The notes under the pieces were generated by a model, which saw only the letters and a list, made by a program, of their open reading frames with translations, was not told the DNA's origin and made no database searches. The position numbers and the translations under genes were made by a program. From Plesiomonas shigelloides (GTDB lineage: Bacteria > Pseudomonadota > Gammaproteobacteria > Enterobacterales > CAMTGL01), in the NCBI RefSeq assembly GCF_900087055.1, contig NZ_LT575468.1:868001-932000 (forward strand): 64,000 nucleotides of DNA, given 5' to 3'. Below, one piece after another: positions 25,360 through 34,090 of the stretch. The first letter of the stretch is position 1. Every line of letters begins with the position of its first letter.

Positions 25360-27498
25360 ATGAGATTAAGTAAGCTTGCTCAGATTACCGCGATGATGAT
25401 GACCGTTCATGCCACCACCTCGGCTTATGCCGCCGGCAGTGAAACGCCTGCCGCTACAGCGACAGATAGTGGGCCAGCACACTTCCACCCACAGGGCAAA
25501 CCACCATCAAAATATACGATTGCCCTGCACGATCAGAATAAAAACAGCTTACCGTTTGAAGATGCGCGTGATTTTGAAGAATCTCAAAAAGGCTTTATTG
25601 CCAAACCGCCATTTAAAAAGATCATGGCCGATGCCGGCAACGTTGCTTGGGATATGGAAAGCTATGAATTCCTGCTGCAGGGCAAAGACTTCACCAGTAT
25701 TCACCCCTCATTACAGCGACAAGCCATTTTAAATATGGCTTATGGCCTGTATGAAGTGGTGCCGGATCGTATTTATCAGGTACGTGGTTTTGATTTGGCC
25801 AACATGACCTTCATCAAAGGGGATACCGGCTGGATCATCTTTGACCCACTGACAACTCGCGAAACTGCGGCGGCAGGGCTGGCGTTCGTGAATGAAAAAC
25901 TGGGCAAACGGCCGGTAGTTGGCGTGGTGATTTCGCATTCGCACGGTGACCACTTTGGTGGAGTGCGTGGCGTAGTGGATGAAGCCGATGTGACCAGCGG
26001 GAAAGTGCCGTTGATTGCTCCAGACGGTTTTGTTGAAGCTGCCATTTCTGAAAACGTGTTTGCGGGTAATGCCATGGCACGCCGCTTTCAGTATCAATAT
26101 GCGGTGTTGTTAGATCGCAGCCCATTTGGGCATGTGGATCAGGCCATTGGTAAGAATGTGGCGGTGGGTAATACCGGCCTGCTGGTGCCAAATCGCTTAA
26201 TTAAAGATGATTTCGAAGAGATCACCATTGATGGCGTGAAAATGGTGTTCCAGAACACCCCAGATACCGAAGCGCCGGTGGAAATGAACACCTACTTCCC
26301 GCAATTCAACGCGTTTTGGGCGGCAGAAAACGTTACGGGAACCATCCATAACATCTACACCTTGCGCGGCGCACCGGTACGAAATGCGTTGAACTGGTCA
26401 AAACAGATCAATACTGCTTTGTACAAATTTGGCGATGATGTGCAGGTGATGTTTGCCTCACACAGCTGGCCTCGTTGGGGTAATGATCGCATCAAAGAAG
26501 TGCTGCGTGCACAGCGCGATCTGTATGCCAATATGAATAATCAGGTGCTGCATTACGCCAATCAGGGCGTCACCATCAACGAAATTCACAATGTCTACCA
26601 AGCGCCACCAAGCTTGCAGCGTCAGTGGGCGGCACGCAGTTACCACGGCTCTGAGCCGCATAACTCACGGGCGATCATCAACCGTTTTATCGGTTATTGG
26701 GATGGTAACCCAGCCACCCTGATCCCGCTGTCGCCACGTGAATCTGCGCCTTTGTATGTCGAGATGATGGGCGGTGCGGCCAAGATTTTGGCCAAAGGCA
26801 AAGAGCTGAACGAGCAAGGCAAATACTTGGAGGCCACCGAGATCCTGAACAAACTGGTGTACGCCGAACCGAAAAACCAAGATGCCCGTAATTTACTGGC
26901 TGATGCGTATGAACAGCTCGGTTATCAGAAAGAAAGTACCAGTTTGCGTAATAGCTTCTTGCAAGGTGCTTACGAGTTACGCACCGGTATTCCGCAATCG
27001 TTACCGCCAAGAACCACCGGCCCCGATGTGATTAGCGCCATGCCGACCTCGTTATGGCTGGATTTCCTCGGCATCAGCATGGATAGCAAAAAAGCCGATG
27101 GCATGGCATTTACCATCAACTTGGTGACGCCAGATAACAACGAACGTTACTTAATTGAGATGAGTAACGCGACCCTGACCAACATTGCCAACTATCAGGC
27201 GAAGAACCCGACCTTAACCATCACCTTGAATCGTGCTGATTTGAACAACGTCATGATGGGGGCGACGACCTTTGAAGCACTGGAGTCAGCGGGCAAGGTG
27301 AAGATGGAAGGGGATCGCTCAGCCTATAACAAGCTGAAAAGTACCTTAGTCCGCTTCACGCCGGACTTTGAAATTATCCCTGGAACCACCAATGCGCAGC
27401 CAACTCCGGCTTCCGTTACTAGCACCAGCACTACCACGCCAGCGGATAACAGCAATAACCCGTTTGAATATGTGATTTATCCTTCAGAAGAGGATTAA
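25360..27498 (+). CDS. Periplasmic alkylsulfatase (metallo-beta-lactamase fold)
   Basis: SdsA1/BDS1-type alkylsulfatase, 712 residues from the ATG at 25360, which has AAAGGACAG upstream and begins a clean signal peptide (ends TSAYAAGSE); the longer frame from 25324 adds 12 residues without reason. The zinc motif HSHGDH is at 193-198. The catalytic domain runs to about residue 430, then a helical dimerisation domain (about 435-560), and an SCP2-like C-terminal domain (about 585-690) thought to bind hydrophobic tails, ending in a Thr/Ser-rich tail. The enzyme hydrolyses primary alkyl sulfates such as dodecyl sulfate to alcohol and sulfate. The family often sits near exporters or porins, as here. 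Confidence 0.93.
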   Translation: MRLSKLAQITAMMMTVHATTSAYAAGSETPAATATDSGPAHFHPQGKPPSKYTIALHDQNKNSLPFEDARDFEESQKGFIAKPPFKKIMADAGNVAWDMESYEFLLQGKDFTSIHPSLQRQAILNMAYGLYEVVPDRIYQVRGFDLANMTFIKGDTGWIIFDPLTTRETAAAGLAFVNEKLGKRPVVGVVISHSHGDHFGGVRGVVDEADVTSGKVPLIAPDGFVEAAISENVFAGNAMARRFQYQYAVLLDRSPFGHVDQAIGKNVAVGNTGLLVPNRLIKDDFEEITIDGVKMVFQNTPDTEAPVEMNTYFPQFNAFWAAENVTGTIHNIYTLRGAPVRNALNWSKQINTALYKFGDDVQVMFASHSWPRWGNDRIKEVLRAQRDLYANMNNQVLHYANQGVTINEIHNVYQAPPSLQRQWAARSYHGSEPHNSRAIINRFIGYWDGNPATLIPLSPRESAPLYVEMMGGAAKILAKGKELNEQGKYLEATEILNKLVYAEPKNQDARNLLADAYEQLGYQKESTSLRNSFLQGAYELRTGIPQSLPPRTTGPDVISAMPTSLWLDFLGISMDSKKADGMAFTINLVTPDNNERYLIEMSNATLTNIANYQAKNPTLTITLNRADLNNVMMGATTFEALESAGKVKMEGDRSAYNKLKSTLVRFTPDFEIIPGTTNAQPTPASVTSTSTTTPADNSNNPFEYVIYPSEED

Positions 27499-27524
27499 TT
27501 CCACGTAATCAAACGAAATAAACC

Positions 27525-27569
27525 GTTATGGGCGTGATTTATTGCGTTCGCGCCCATAACGCAATAAAT
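27525..27569. repeat. Two overlapping, mutually exclusive inverted repeats
   Basis: Pair one: GTTATGGGCG (27525-27534) with CGCCCATAAC (27551-27560). Pair two: ATTTATTGCGTT (27537-27548) with AACGCAATAAAT (27558-27569). Both pairings are perfect, but bases 27558-27560 are used by both and each loop contains one arm of the other, so an RNA cannot form both fully. It lies 26 bases after the alkylsulfatase stop. There is no T tract. Confidence 0.8.
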
Positions 27570-27882
27570 AAGACATGTCGGTACGTTTATCGGTGAGCGA
27601 TTTTAGGAAGTACGTGAATAAAGAAATAGTTAACGTAGAGGGAGAGTACGACATGAAAAAAAGAATAAACGTACCGCGATGTGCCGTCATAAAACCGACG
27701 AAGCGATATAGAAAAATAATATAGATAAACCATATAGACGAAACCATAAGAGCGACCGCAGACGGTAATCGACAATTTTCTGGCAGGTGCTGTTGGCTAA
27801 GTAAATGATAACGAATGATATAAAGATATAACAGGGTGTAGTTAAACAGGCACCAATAACAAAACTTGTCACTCAGTGGCAT
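27526..27882 (-). CDS. Possible small membrane protein
   Basis: Reverse-strand frame of 118 codons from an ATG at 27882 (a TTG at 27891 extends it by three). It contains hydrophobic stretches (ALMVSSIWFIYIIFLYRFVGFM and FILFFMSYSPS) that could span the membrane, and it fills an otherwise empty interval. Against it: no recognisable family, weak AGGG ribosome-binding site, and its 3' end runs into the overlapping inverted repeats. Hydrophobic frames arise easily in AT-rich DNA, so this is only a possibility. Confidence 0.22.
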   Translation of the reverse strand: MPLSDKFCYWCLFNYTLLYLYIIRYHLLSQQHLPENCRLPSAVALMVSSIWFIYIIFLYRFVGFMTAHRGTFILFFMSYSPSTLTISLFTYFLKSLTDKRTDMSYLLRYGRERNKSRP

Positions 27883-27983
27883 TTTAACCAACCCTGTTTA
27901 TACTCATTCTAAGTACGGGCTCGTTATCTGTATGAACTAAAAGCCATTATTAACAGCGCATACTTGCTTTTGGGTGGGTATTC

Positions 27984-29510
27984 ATGATGTTAAATAATAA
28001 TTTTTTTAAAAAAATTTTCGGGTTAGCGTTATTTTCAGTCAAGACAGTGAAGAAAATCTTCGTCTTGCTACTGGTATTTTTAGTGGCGCTGATTGCTATT
28101 CGAATTTATGACACTGAACGCGGCCCTAAACTGCAGGCGTGGCACACGTGGACGCCCGATGAAATGTCGGTGGCGCAAGTTGATAATGCGAGCTTTAGTG
28201 ATTATCTGGCGCGCGAAGATGATATTTATAAAAATTTAAAAGAAAATGTCACGGATAAAATTCCCGAAAGTGAAAAAACTGAACTGAATCGTTATTACGA
28301 AAATAGTTTGGTTTACCCGCCAAAATTCCATCAAGACTGGAACCGTTCGTATTTATTGATGCCAGAAGGCAAGCCGCAGGGCGCGGTGGTGTTGCTGCAT
28401 GGGCTGACAGATACGCCGTATAGTTTGACCGAGATGGCTGCTCTGTATCAGTCGAAAGGGTTTGTGGTGGTGGCGCCGCGGTTACCGGGGCACGGTACCG
28501 TTCCGGCCGGGCTGACTAGCGTTGGGCGCAATGAGTGGTTGGCGGTAACCCGTATGGCGGTGCGCGAAGCCACCGCGCTCGCCGGTGAACAGGTGCCGTT
28601 GCACATTGTGGGCTTTTCCAATGGCGGCGCGCTGGCGATGAAATACACCCTCTCTAGCCTCAATGACAAAACGCTGCGCACGCCACAACAAGTCATTCTG
28701 TTATCGCCGATGATCGGCATTACCAGTTTTGCTCGCTTTGCTGGCTTGGCGGGATTGCCTTCTATCTTCCCTGCGTTTGCTAAATCCGCATGGCTGAGCA
28801 TTATTCCGGAATTTAATCCGTTCAAATATAACTCGTTTCCGGTGAAAGCGGCCAGAGAGTCATTTTTGCTGACGCAGGAGTTACAGCAAAGTATTCGTGA
28901 GCTGACACCGGAAGACTTGCATAAAGTACCGCCGATTTTAACGTTCCAATCGGTGATGGACTCAACGGTCAGCACCCGTGCGGTAGTGAACTCGTTATAC
29001 CGCTATTTAGGCGATAACGGCAGCGAACTGGTGCTGTTTGATATTAACCATGCGGTCAGCTTCCCTCCGTTATTCCGCCGCTCCGCTTACACCGCGGTCA
29101 ACTCCTTGTTGCCACGCGGGGCGCGCAATTACAACACCATCGTGATTACCAACTTAACGCCGAACTCACCGGAAGCGGTGGCGACAGTGACCCGCGCAGG
29201 CGAGACGCGCACCCTGACGACGCCGATTGGGCTCCGCTATCCGAATGACATGTTTTCGCTGTCCCACGTTGCGCTGCCGTTTTCTGTGACGGACTCGCTC
29301 TATGGCAGTGCGCCGGTAGATAAAACTCGCTATGGCATCAATCTAGGGACAATTTCGATGCGCGGCGAATCATCGGTACTGATTGTGGGGATGGATGCAC
29401 TGATGCGTGCCACATCCAATCCTTTCTTTACCTACATGATGGATGTGGTCGAAGGCCGGATTGCGTGCAGTGACAGCAGTGATCTCTTGGCCTGTCTTAA
29501 TCAGCACTAA
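27984..29510 (+). CDS. Membrane-anchored alpha/beta hydrolase
   Basis: Serine hydrolase of 508 residues. An N-terminal membrane anchor (IFVLLLVFLVALIAIRIY, about residues 25-42) is followed by a helical spacer, then an alpha/beta-hydrolase domain starting at GAVVLLHGLTDTPYSL with the nucleophile elbow GFSNGG, Ser212 nucleophile. HGLTDTP resembles the oxyanion-hole strand of carboxylesterase/monoglyceride-lipase types (Hydrolase_4). A catalytic His is probably in NHAVSFPP near residue 355. About 120 residues after that form a beta-rich extension of unknown role. The start has ATG ATG after a GGGTGGG stretch. Substrate unknown; an esterase of the cell envelope is the cautious reading. Confidence 0.85.
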   Translation: MMLNNNFFKKIFGLALFSVKTVKKIFVLLLVFLVALIAIRIYDTERGPKLQAWHTWTPDEMSVAQVDNASFSDYLAREDDIYKNLKENVTDKIPESEKTELNRYYENSLVYPPKFHQDWNRSYLLMPEGKPQGAVVLLHGLTDTPYSLTEMAALYQSKGFVVVAPRLPGHGTVPAGLTSVGRNEWLAVTRMAVREATALAGEQVPLHIVGFSNGGALAMKYTLSSLNDKTLRTPQQVILLSPMIGITSFARFAGLAGLPSIFPAFAKSAWLSIIPEFNPFKYNSFPVKAARESFLLTQELQQSIRELTPEDLHKVPPILTFQSVMDSTVSTRAVVNSLYRYLGDNGSELVLFDINHAVSFPPLFRRSAYTAVNSLLPRGARNYNTIVITNLTPNSPEAVATVTRAGETRTLTTPIGLRYPNDMFSLSHVALPFSVTDSLYGSAPVDKTRYGINLGTISMRGESSVLIVGMDALMRATSNPFFTYMMDVVEGRIACSDSSDLLACLNQH

Positions 29511-29690
29511 GCTTAATCCGTACTAACACCGTTCGGATGGCACAAGGTCGAGCATAAATGGCGGCGTAGCGGATAGCCGGTACGCCACGAAAACGTAAAT
29601 TCAATCGCTCAGGATTCAGCAAACTGTTTGCGCCCCGCTGTTCTGTGAGTGACCGCATTCAATGTTAAGTGAAGAGATGCTGCCGTGAAT

Positions 29691-30770
29691 ATGAAGCGCA
29701 TTATGATGGTATGTCTGGTGATGGCCCTCTCCGGCTGTGATAGAGGTGCTCAGACTGAGCAAGATACATTACGGCCGGTGAATGTCTACGACGTGAGTAA
29801 TTCGTTGAAAAAAGGCGTTCGTACCTTCCCTGCGCGCGTGGTCGCTGGCGATAAGACTGACTTGTCATTCAAAGTGCCGGGCACGCTCAATCGGGTCGAA
29901 GTGTTGGAAGGCGAGCGAGTCACGCCGGGGCAACTGATTGCTAGCCTCAACAACTATGATGTGCTGCATCGTCTGTCGGATCGCCAAGCTTCCTATAATT
30001 TGGCGCAAAAACAATTTAACCGCTTCTCGCAGCTCAGAGCCCGAGATGTGGTGTCCAAGGCGGATTTTGATGTGCAGCGCGCCGCTCGAGATTCTGCCTT
30101 GGCGGCACTGAATCTGGTCAAACAAGAGCTGCAAGATATGCAGTTACGCGCGCCATTTGCGGGAATTATTTCGAATGTCAGTGTCAGCAATTATCAGGTG
30201 ATCTCCCCTGGGCAGACCATTGTGACCTTAAACTCCCTTGATACATTGGATGTGGTGTTCAATGTGCCGGAAAGCTTATTCAAGCTAATCAATGAACAGA
30301 ACAAAGCTTATCAGCCGACAGTGACCATCAATAACCTGCCCGGTAAAGAGTTTATTGCTCAATATAAAGAGCACCGCGCTAACGCATCGGCTAACTCGTT
30401 GACTTATCAGGTCACGCTCACCATGCCACGGCCGAAAGATTTCCCTTTATTATCAGGGATGAGCGGCGTGGTGCGTATCAATCTCGATAACATCCCGTCG
30501 GCGGCCAATCGCGTGAGCGTGGTGGTGCCGGTGGATGCGGTCTTTAGCCCAGATGGCAATATCTGCGGCAAAACCTGCGTGTGGGTGGTGCAGGAAAAAG
30601 AAGGTAAATATTTTGTCGAAGCCCGTAACGTGACGCTGGGCGGGTATACCTCCGAGGGCGTGCAGGTGCTCTCCGGCTTATCCGATGGTGAGCGCATCGT
30701 AGCGACAGGGGCCAATGAACTTAAAGAAAATCAGCAAGTGAGGATCTGGGTCCGCGAGCGAGGTTTATGA
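29691..30770 (+). CDS. RND efflux adaptor (membrane fusion) lipoprotein
   Basis: Periplasmic adaptor of an RND pump, about 359 residues. A lipoprotein signal with lipobox LSGC (cysteine about 17 residues in) anchors it to the inner membrane. The lipoyl/hairpin region (residues about 50-150, with LRAPFAGIISNVSVSNYQVISPGQTIVTL) and the beta-barrel domain follow in the usual order. I place the start at the ATG 29691; a GTG at 29685 in the same frame with GAAGAG upstream is an equal alternative. It overlaps the permease gene by four bases, so the two are co-translated. No outer-membrane channel gene is adjacent; a TolC from elsewhere is presumably used. Confidence 0.94.
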   Translation: MKRIMMVCLVMALSGCDRGAQTEQDTLRPVNVYDVSNSLKKGVRTFPARVVAGDKTDLSFKVPGTLNRVEVLEGERVTPGQLIASLNNYDVLHRLSDRQASYNLAQKQFNRFSQLRARDVVSKADFDVQRAARDSALAALNLVKQELQDMQLRAPFAGIISNVSVSNYQVISPGQTIVTLNSLDTLDVVFNVPESLFKLINEQNKAYQPTVTINNLPGKEFIAQYKEHRANASANSLTYQVTLTMPRPKDFPLLSGMSGVVRINLDNIPSAANRVSVVVPVDAVFSPDGNICGKTCVWVVQEKEGKYFVEARNVTLGGYTSEGVQVLSGLSDGERIVATGANELKENQQVRIWVRERGL

Positions 30771-33700
30771 TGAAACTGCTAGATTTTTTCATAAAAGACA
30801 ATACCCGCGCTTGGCTGCTGATTATCTTGTTGGGCGTGGGCGGCGTTATCTCGTTTCTTAACATCGGAAAGTTGGAAGACCCCGCGTTTACCATCAAAAC
30901 GGCGGTTATCGTCACCCGTTATGACGGTGCGTCGGCCAAACAAGTTGAAGAAGAGGTGACGTTACCGCTGGAGCGCTTTATCCAGCAATTGCCGTATGTG
31001 GATAACATCACTTCGATTTCTGGGGTGGGCTTATCGCAAATCACGGTCTCCATCTTGGATCGCTATGGCCCGAATGAGCTGCCGCAAATCTGGGATACCT
31101 TGCGTCGGCGGGTGGCTGACGCCGCGCTGGCGTTTCCGCCCGGAGTCAGTCCGCCGTTTGTGAATGACGACTTCGGTGACGTGTACGGGATTTTTCTTTC
31201 CCTGTATGGCAAAGGCTACAGTAACCAAAGCTTACGTGACTTTGCCGAAACCTTGCGCCGCGAGCTGGTGGTGATCCCAGGGGTGGGCAAGGTGGTGATC
31301 TCTGGGATTATTCCGGAAGAGATCCAAATTGAAGTCTCGCGCGCCAAAATGGCGTCGTTCAATATCACGCCGCAGCGTTTGCATGCCATTTTGAGCCAGC
31401 AAAACGTGGTGTCTAATGCCGGTAATGTGCTGGTGGGCAACAAGAAGATCCGCCTCAATCCGACCGGTGAATTTAGCAGTGTGCAGGAGTTGAGCACGGT
31501 GGTGATCAGCGAGCCGGGTGCACCAAAAAGTGTGTATTTGCGCGATATTGCCACCATCACGCAAGGGGTAACGCACGCGCCTAACAATATTTACCGCGCT
31601 AACGGTATGTCGGCGGTGGTGCTCGGGGTGTCTTTTGCGCCCAATGTCAGCGTGATTAATGTCGGTAATCTGGTTAAGGAAAAACTCAACGAGCTGGAAA
31701 GCGAACGTCCTGCCGGGATGGAGATGAGCCTGTTCTACGATCAGGCCTCTGAAGTAGAAACGGCAGTAAATGGCTTTATCGCCAACTTTCTGATTTCGCT
31801 ATTGATTGTTATCGGGATCTTGCTGCTCTTTATGGGAGCGAAAAGCGGGATTGTGATTGCGTTGTCGCTGGCACTGAACGTGCTGGGGACCTTGTTTATC
31901 ATGAAAATGCTGGATATTGAGCTGCAGCGGATCTCGCTCGGGGCGCTGGTGATCTCGCTCAGTATGCTGGTTGATAACTCGATAGTGATTGTGGAAGGGG
32001 TATTGATTGCCGGTAAGCAGGGTAAATCGTTGCTGGCGGCAATCCGGTATGCGGTGGGCAAAACCATGCTGCCGCTACTGGGGGCGACCATTATCGCCAT
32101 TCTGGCGTTTGCGCCGATTGGTCTGTCGAATGATTCCACCGGTGAATATTGTAAGTCGCTCTTTCAGGTTCTGCTGATCTCTTTGATGCTGAGTTGGTTT
32201 ATTGCACTCACGATCACGCCGGTACTGATGAAGTGGATTTTCAAAGATCACGGTGAGGGAACCCTTACAGAGGTCAGTACGGTAGACGAGAAGGCCGCGG
32301 ATGCGACCGTTAAGCCCGCTGACGTCGCGGCTACAGAAACCTTGACAGAGGACAGCGAGCAGAAAGACGAGGCTATTTACTCGGGGGCAGTGTTCCGTAT
32401 TTATATGGGCACGCTGGATAAATTGCTGCGCTTTAAAACGCCGACGCTGTTAATCCTCGGTGCCTTACTAGCACTGTCTATCTGGGGATTTGGCTCGGTG
32501 CGGCAGAGCTTTTTCCCTCCGTCAAATACGCCAATTTTCTTCGTCGATTTGTGGCTGCCGTTTAACACCGATATCAAGCACACCGAGCGCGTAGCAGCAG
32601 AAATTGAGCAGCATATTCGCGAAAAAGAGCCGGTTAAAGGCACGGTGGTGACAACCGGTCAAGGTGCGCTACGCTTTATCCTGACTTACAACGCCCAGCG
32701 TTTGTATTCTAACTATGCGCAAATTTTGGTGAAAACCGACGATCTGCAAGTCATCCCTGGCATGGTGAAAGAGATTGAGTCGTATATTCGCGCTCAGTAT
32801 CCGGATGTGCGGGTGCAGTCAAAACGCATCATGTTTGGCCCATCAAACAGCAGCTCGATTGAGGCTCGCTTCATTGGAGCCGATCCAGAAGTGCTGCGTA
32901 ATTTGGCTGATCAAACCATCCAGATTTTCAATACTGTGCCGAGCGCCGATGGGGTGATGCATGATTGGCGCGAGCGGGTACAGGTGATCCGTCCACAATA
33001 CTCTCAGTATCTGGGCTCTGAGTTGGGGGTGGATAAGCGCGAAGTGGATTTGGCATTACGCCTGAACTTTGAGGGCGCGCCGGTCGGTATTTACCGTGAC
33101 GGCAGCCGTTTGATGCCGATCATGCTGCAAACGCCAGTCGAAGAGCACTTAAATGTCGAGCACCTGAATGATGTGATGGTGTGGAGTAATGCCCAGCGCA
33201 CCTTTATCCCGATTGATAACGTGGTCAGTGAATTCACCTCAGAGTGGGAAGACCCGCTGATTATGCGCCGCGATCGGAAAAGAACCCTGACCGTGATGGC
33301 TGACCCAAGCTCTGTCAGCGGCGAAACCTCGGCAGAGTTGCTGCAGCAGATCAAACCGAAGATGGATTCGTTGGTGCTGCCACAAGGCTATTCGCTGGAG
33401 TGGGGCGGGGACTATGAGAGTACCAAGAATGCGCAGTCAGGGCTGTTGCTGAGCTTGCCGGTGGCCTTTGTCATCATGTTTATCATCACGGTGTTGATGT
33501 TCAGCTCGTTAAAAAATGCGGTCGCCATTTGGTTGACCGTACCGCTGGCGATGATTGGGGTGACGTTTGGTTTTCTGCTCACCGGGATCCCGTTTGGCTT
33601 TATGGCGTTGATTGGGTTGCTCAGTTTGAGCGGGATGTTGATCCGTAACGGGATTGTGCTGGTGGAGGAGATTGGCTTACAGCGCAAAGAGAAACCGTTT

Positions 33701-33922
33701 AAAGAGGCAGTGATTTATGCCGCCGCATCGCGGATGCGGCCTATCTTGCTGACCGCATTTACCACGGTACTGGGGTTAATCCCGCTGTTAAGTGATGCGT
33801 TTTTCCAGAGTATGGCGGTGGTGATCATGTTCGGTCTTGGCTTTGCCACGGTACTGACGTTGCTGATTTTGCCGGTGATTTACAGCTGCTTTAACAAGCC
33901 CGATCCGGTGACGGGGCACTGA
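30767..33922 (+). CDS. RND efflux permease (HAE1-type)
   Basis: Proton-driven inner-membrane efflux pump, 1051 residues, with two halves each of six TM segments and a large periplasmic loop. The TM4 proton-relay motif reads MLVDNSIVIVEG, with Asp403 followed by Asn404; the AcrB pair is Asp-Asp, and DN is common in less studied HAE1 subgroups. A charged low-complexity insertion at about residues 495-545 (rich in Glu, Asp, Thr and Ala) lies in the central cytoplasmic loop before TM7. The start overlaps the adaptor stop. Substrate is not predictable; the subgroup resembles VmeU/AcrB-like pumps of Vibrio. Confidence 0.95.
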   Translation: MMKLLDFFIKDNTRAWLLIILLGVGGVISFLNIGKLEDPAFTIKTAVIVTRYDGASAKQVEEEVTLPLERFIQQLPYVDNITSISGVGLSQITVSILDRYGPNELPQIWDTLRRRVADAALAFPPGVSPPFVNDDFGDVYGIFLSLYGKGYSNQSLRDFAETLRRELVVIPGVGKVVISGIIPEEIQIEVSRAKMASFNITPQRLHAILSQQNVVSNAGNVLVGNKKIRLNPTGEFSSVQELSTVVISEPGAPKSVYLRDIATITQGVTHAPNNIYRANGMSAVVLGVSFAPNVSVINVGNLVKEKLNELESERPAGMEMSLFYDQASEVETAVNGFIANFLISLLIVIGILLLFMGAKSGIVIALSLALNVLGTLFIMKMLDIELQRISLGALVISLSMLVDNSIVIVEGVLIAGKQGKSLLAAIRYAVGKTMLPLLGATIIAILAFAPIGLSNDSTGEYCKSLFQVLLISLMLSWFIALTITPVLMKWIFKDHGEGTLTEVSTVDEKAADATVKPADVAATETLTEDSEQKDEAIYSGAVFRIYMGTLDKLLRFKTPTLLILGALLALSIWGFGSVRQSFFPPSNTPIFFVDLWLPFNTDIKHTERVAAEIEQHIREKEPVKGTVVTTGQGALRFILTYNAQRLYSNYAQILVKTDDLQVIPGMVKEIESYIRAQYPDVRVQSKRIMFGPSNSSSIEARFIGADPEVLRNLADQTIQIFNTVPSADGVMHDWRERVQVIRPQYSQYLGSELGVDKREVDLALRLNFEGAPVGIYRDGSRLMPIMLQTPVEEHLNVEHLNDVMVWSNAQRTFIPIDNVVSEFTSEWEDPLIMRRDRKRTLTVMADPSSVSGETSAELLQQIKPKMDSLVLPQGYSLEWGGDYESTKNAQSGLLLSLPVAFVIMFIITVLMFSSLKNAVAIWLTVPLAMIGVTFGFLLTGIPFGFMALIGLLSLSGMLIRNGIVLVEEIGLQRKEKPFKEAVIYAAASRMRPILLTAFTTVLGLIPLLSDAFFQSMAVVIMFGLGFATVLTLLILPVIYSCFNKPDPVTGH

Positions 33923-33962
33923 GTTCGCCGAGTTATAACGCGACACTGATCTCTGAATGAAT

Positions 33963-34000
33963 AAGGCCGGCGCTGTGCAAACACGTCGGCCTTGTTTTTT
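33963..34000 (+). terminator. Terminator after the RND operon
   Basis: AAGGCCGGCG (33963-33972) pairs with CGTCGGCCTT (33984-33993, one G-U pair) and is followed by a run of six Ts. Confidence 0.92.
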
Positions 34001-34090
34001 GCGGTGAGATAACCAGCGAGCTAGCGAGTGATGTGATTTAGCGATGTAATTTTTTATCTCGTTATCGTGCTTTAGTGTTAACCGCGCCTT

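Larger units (their letters stand above)
27499..27983. other. Intergenic region with overlapping alternative hairpins
   Basis: 485 bases. At the left, two mutually exclusive inverted repeats overlap (listed next). A hydrophobic reverse-strand frame (27526-27882) covers most of the rest and is listed with low confidence. Otherwise I see no gene. Confidence 0.5.
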
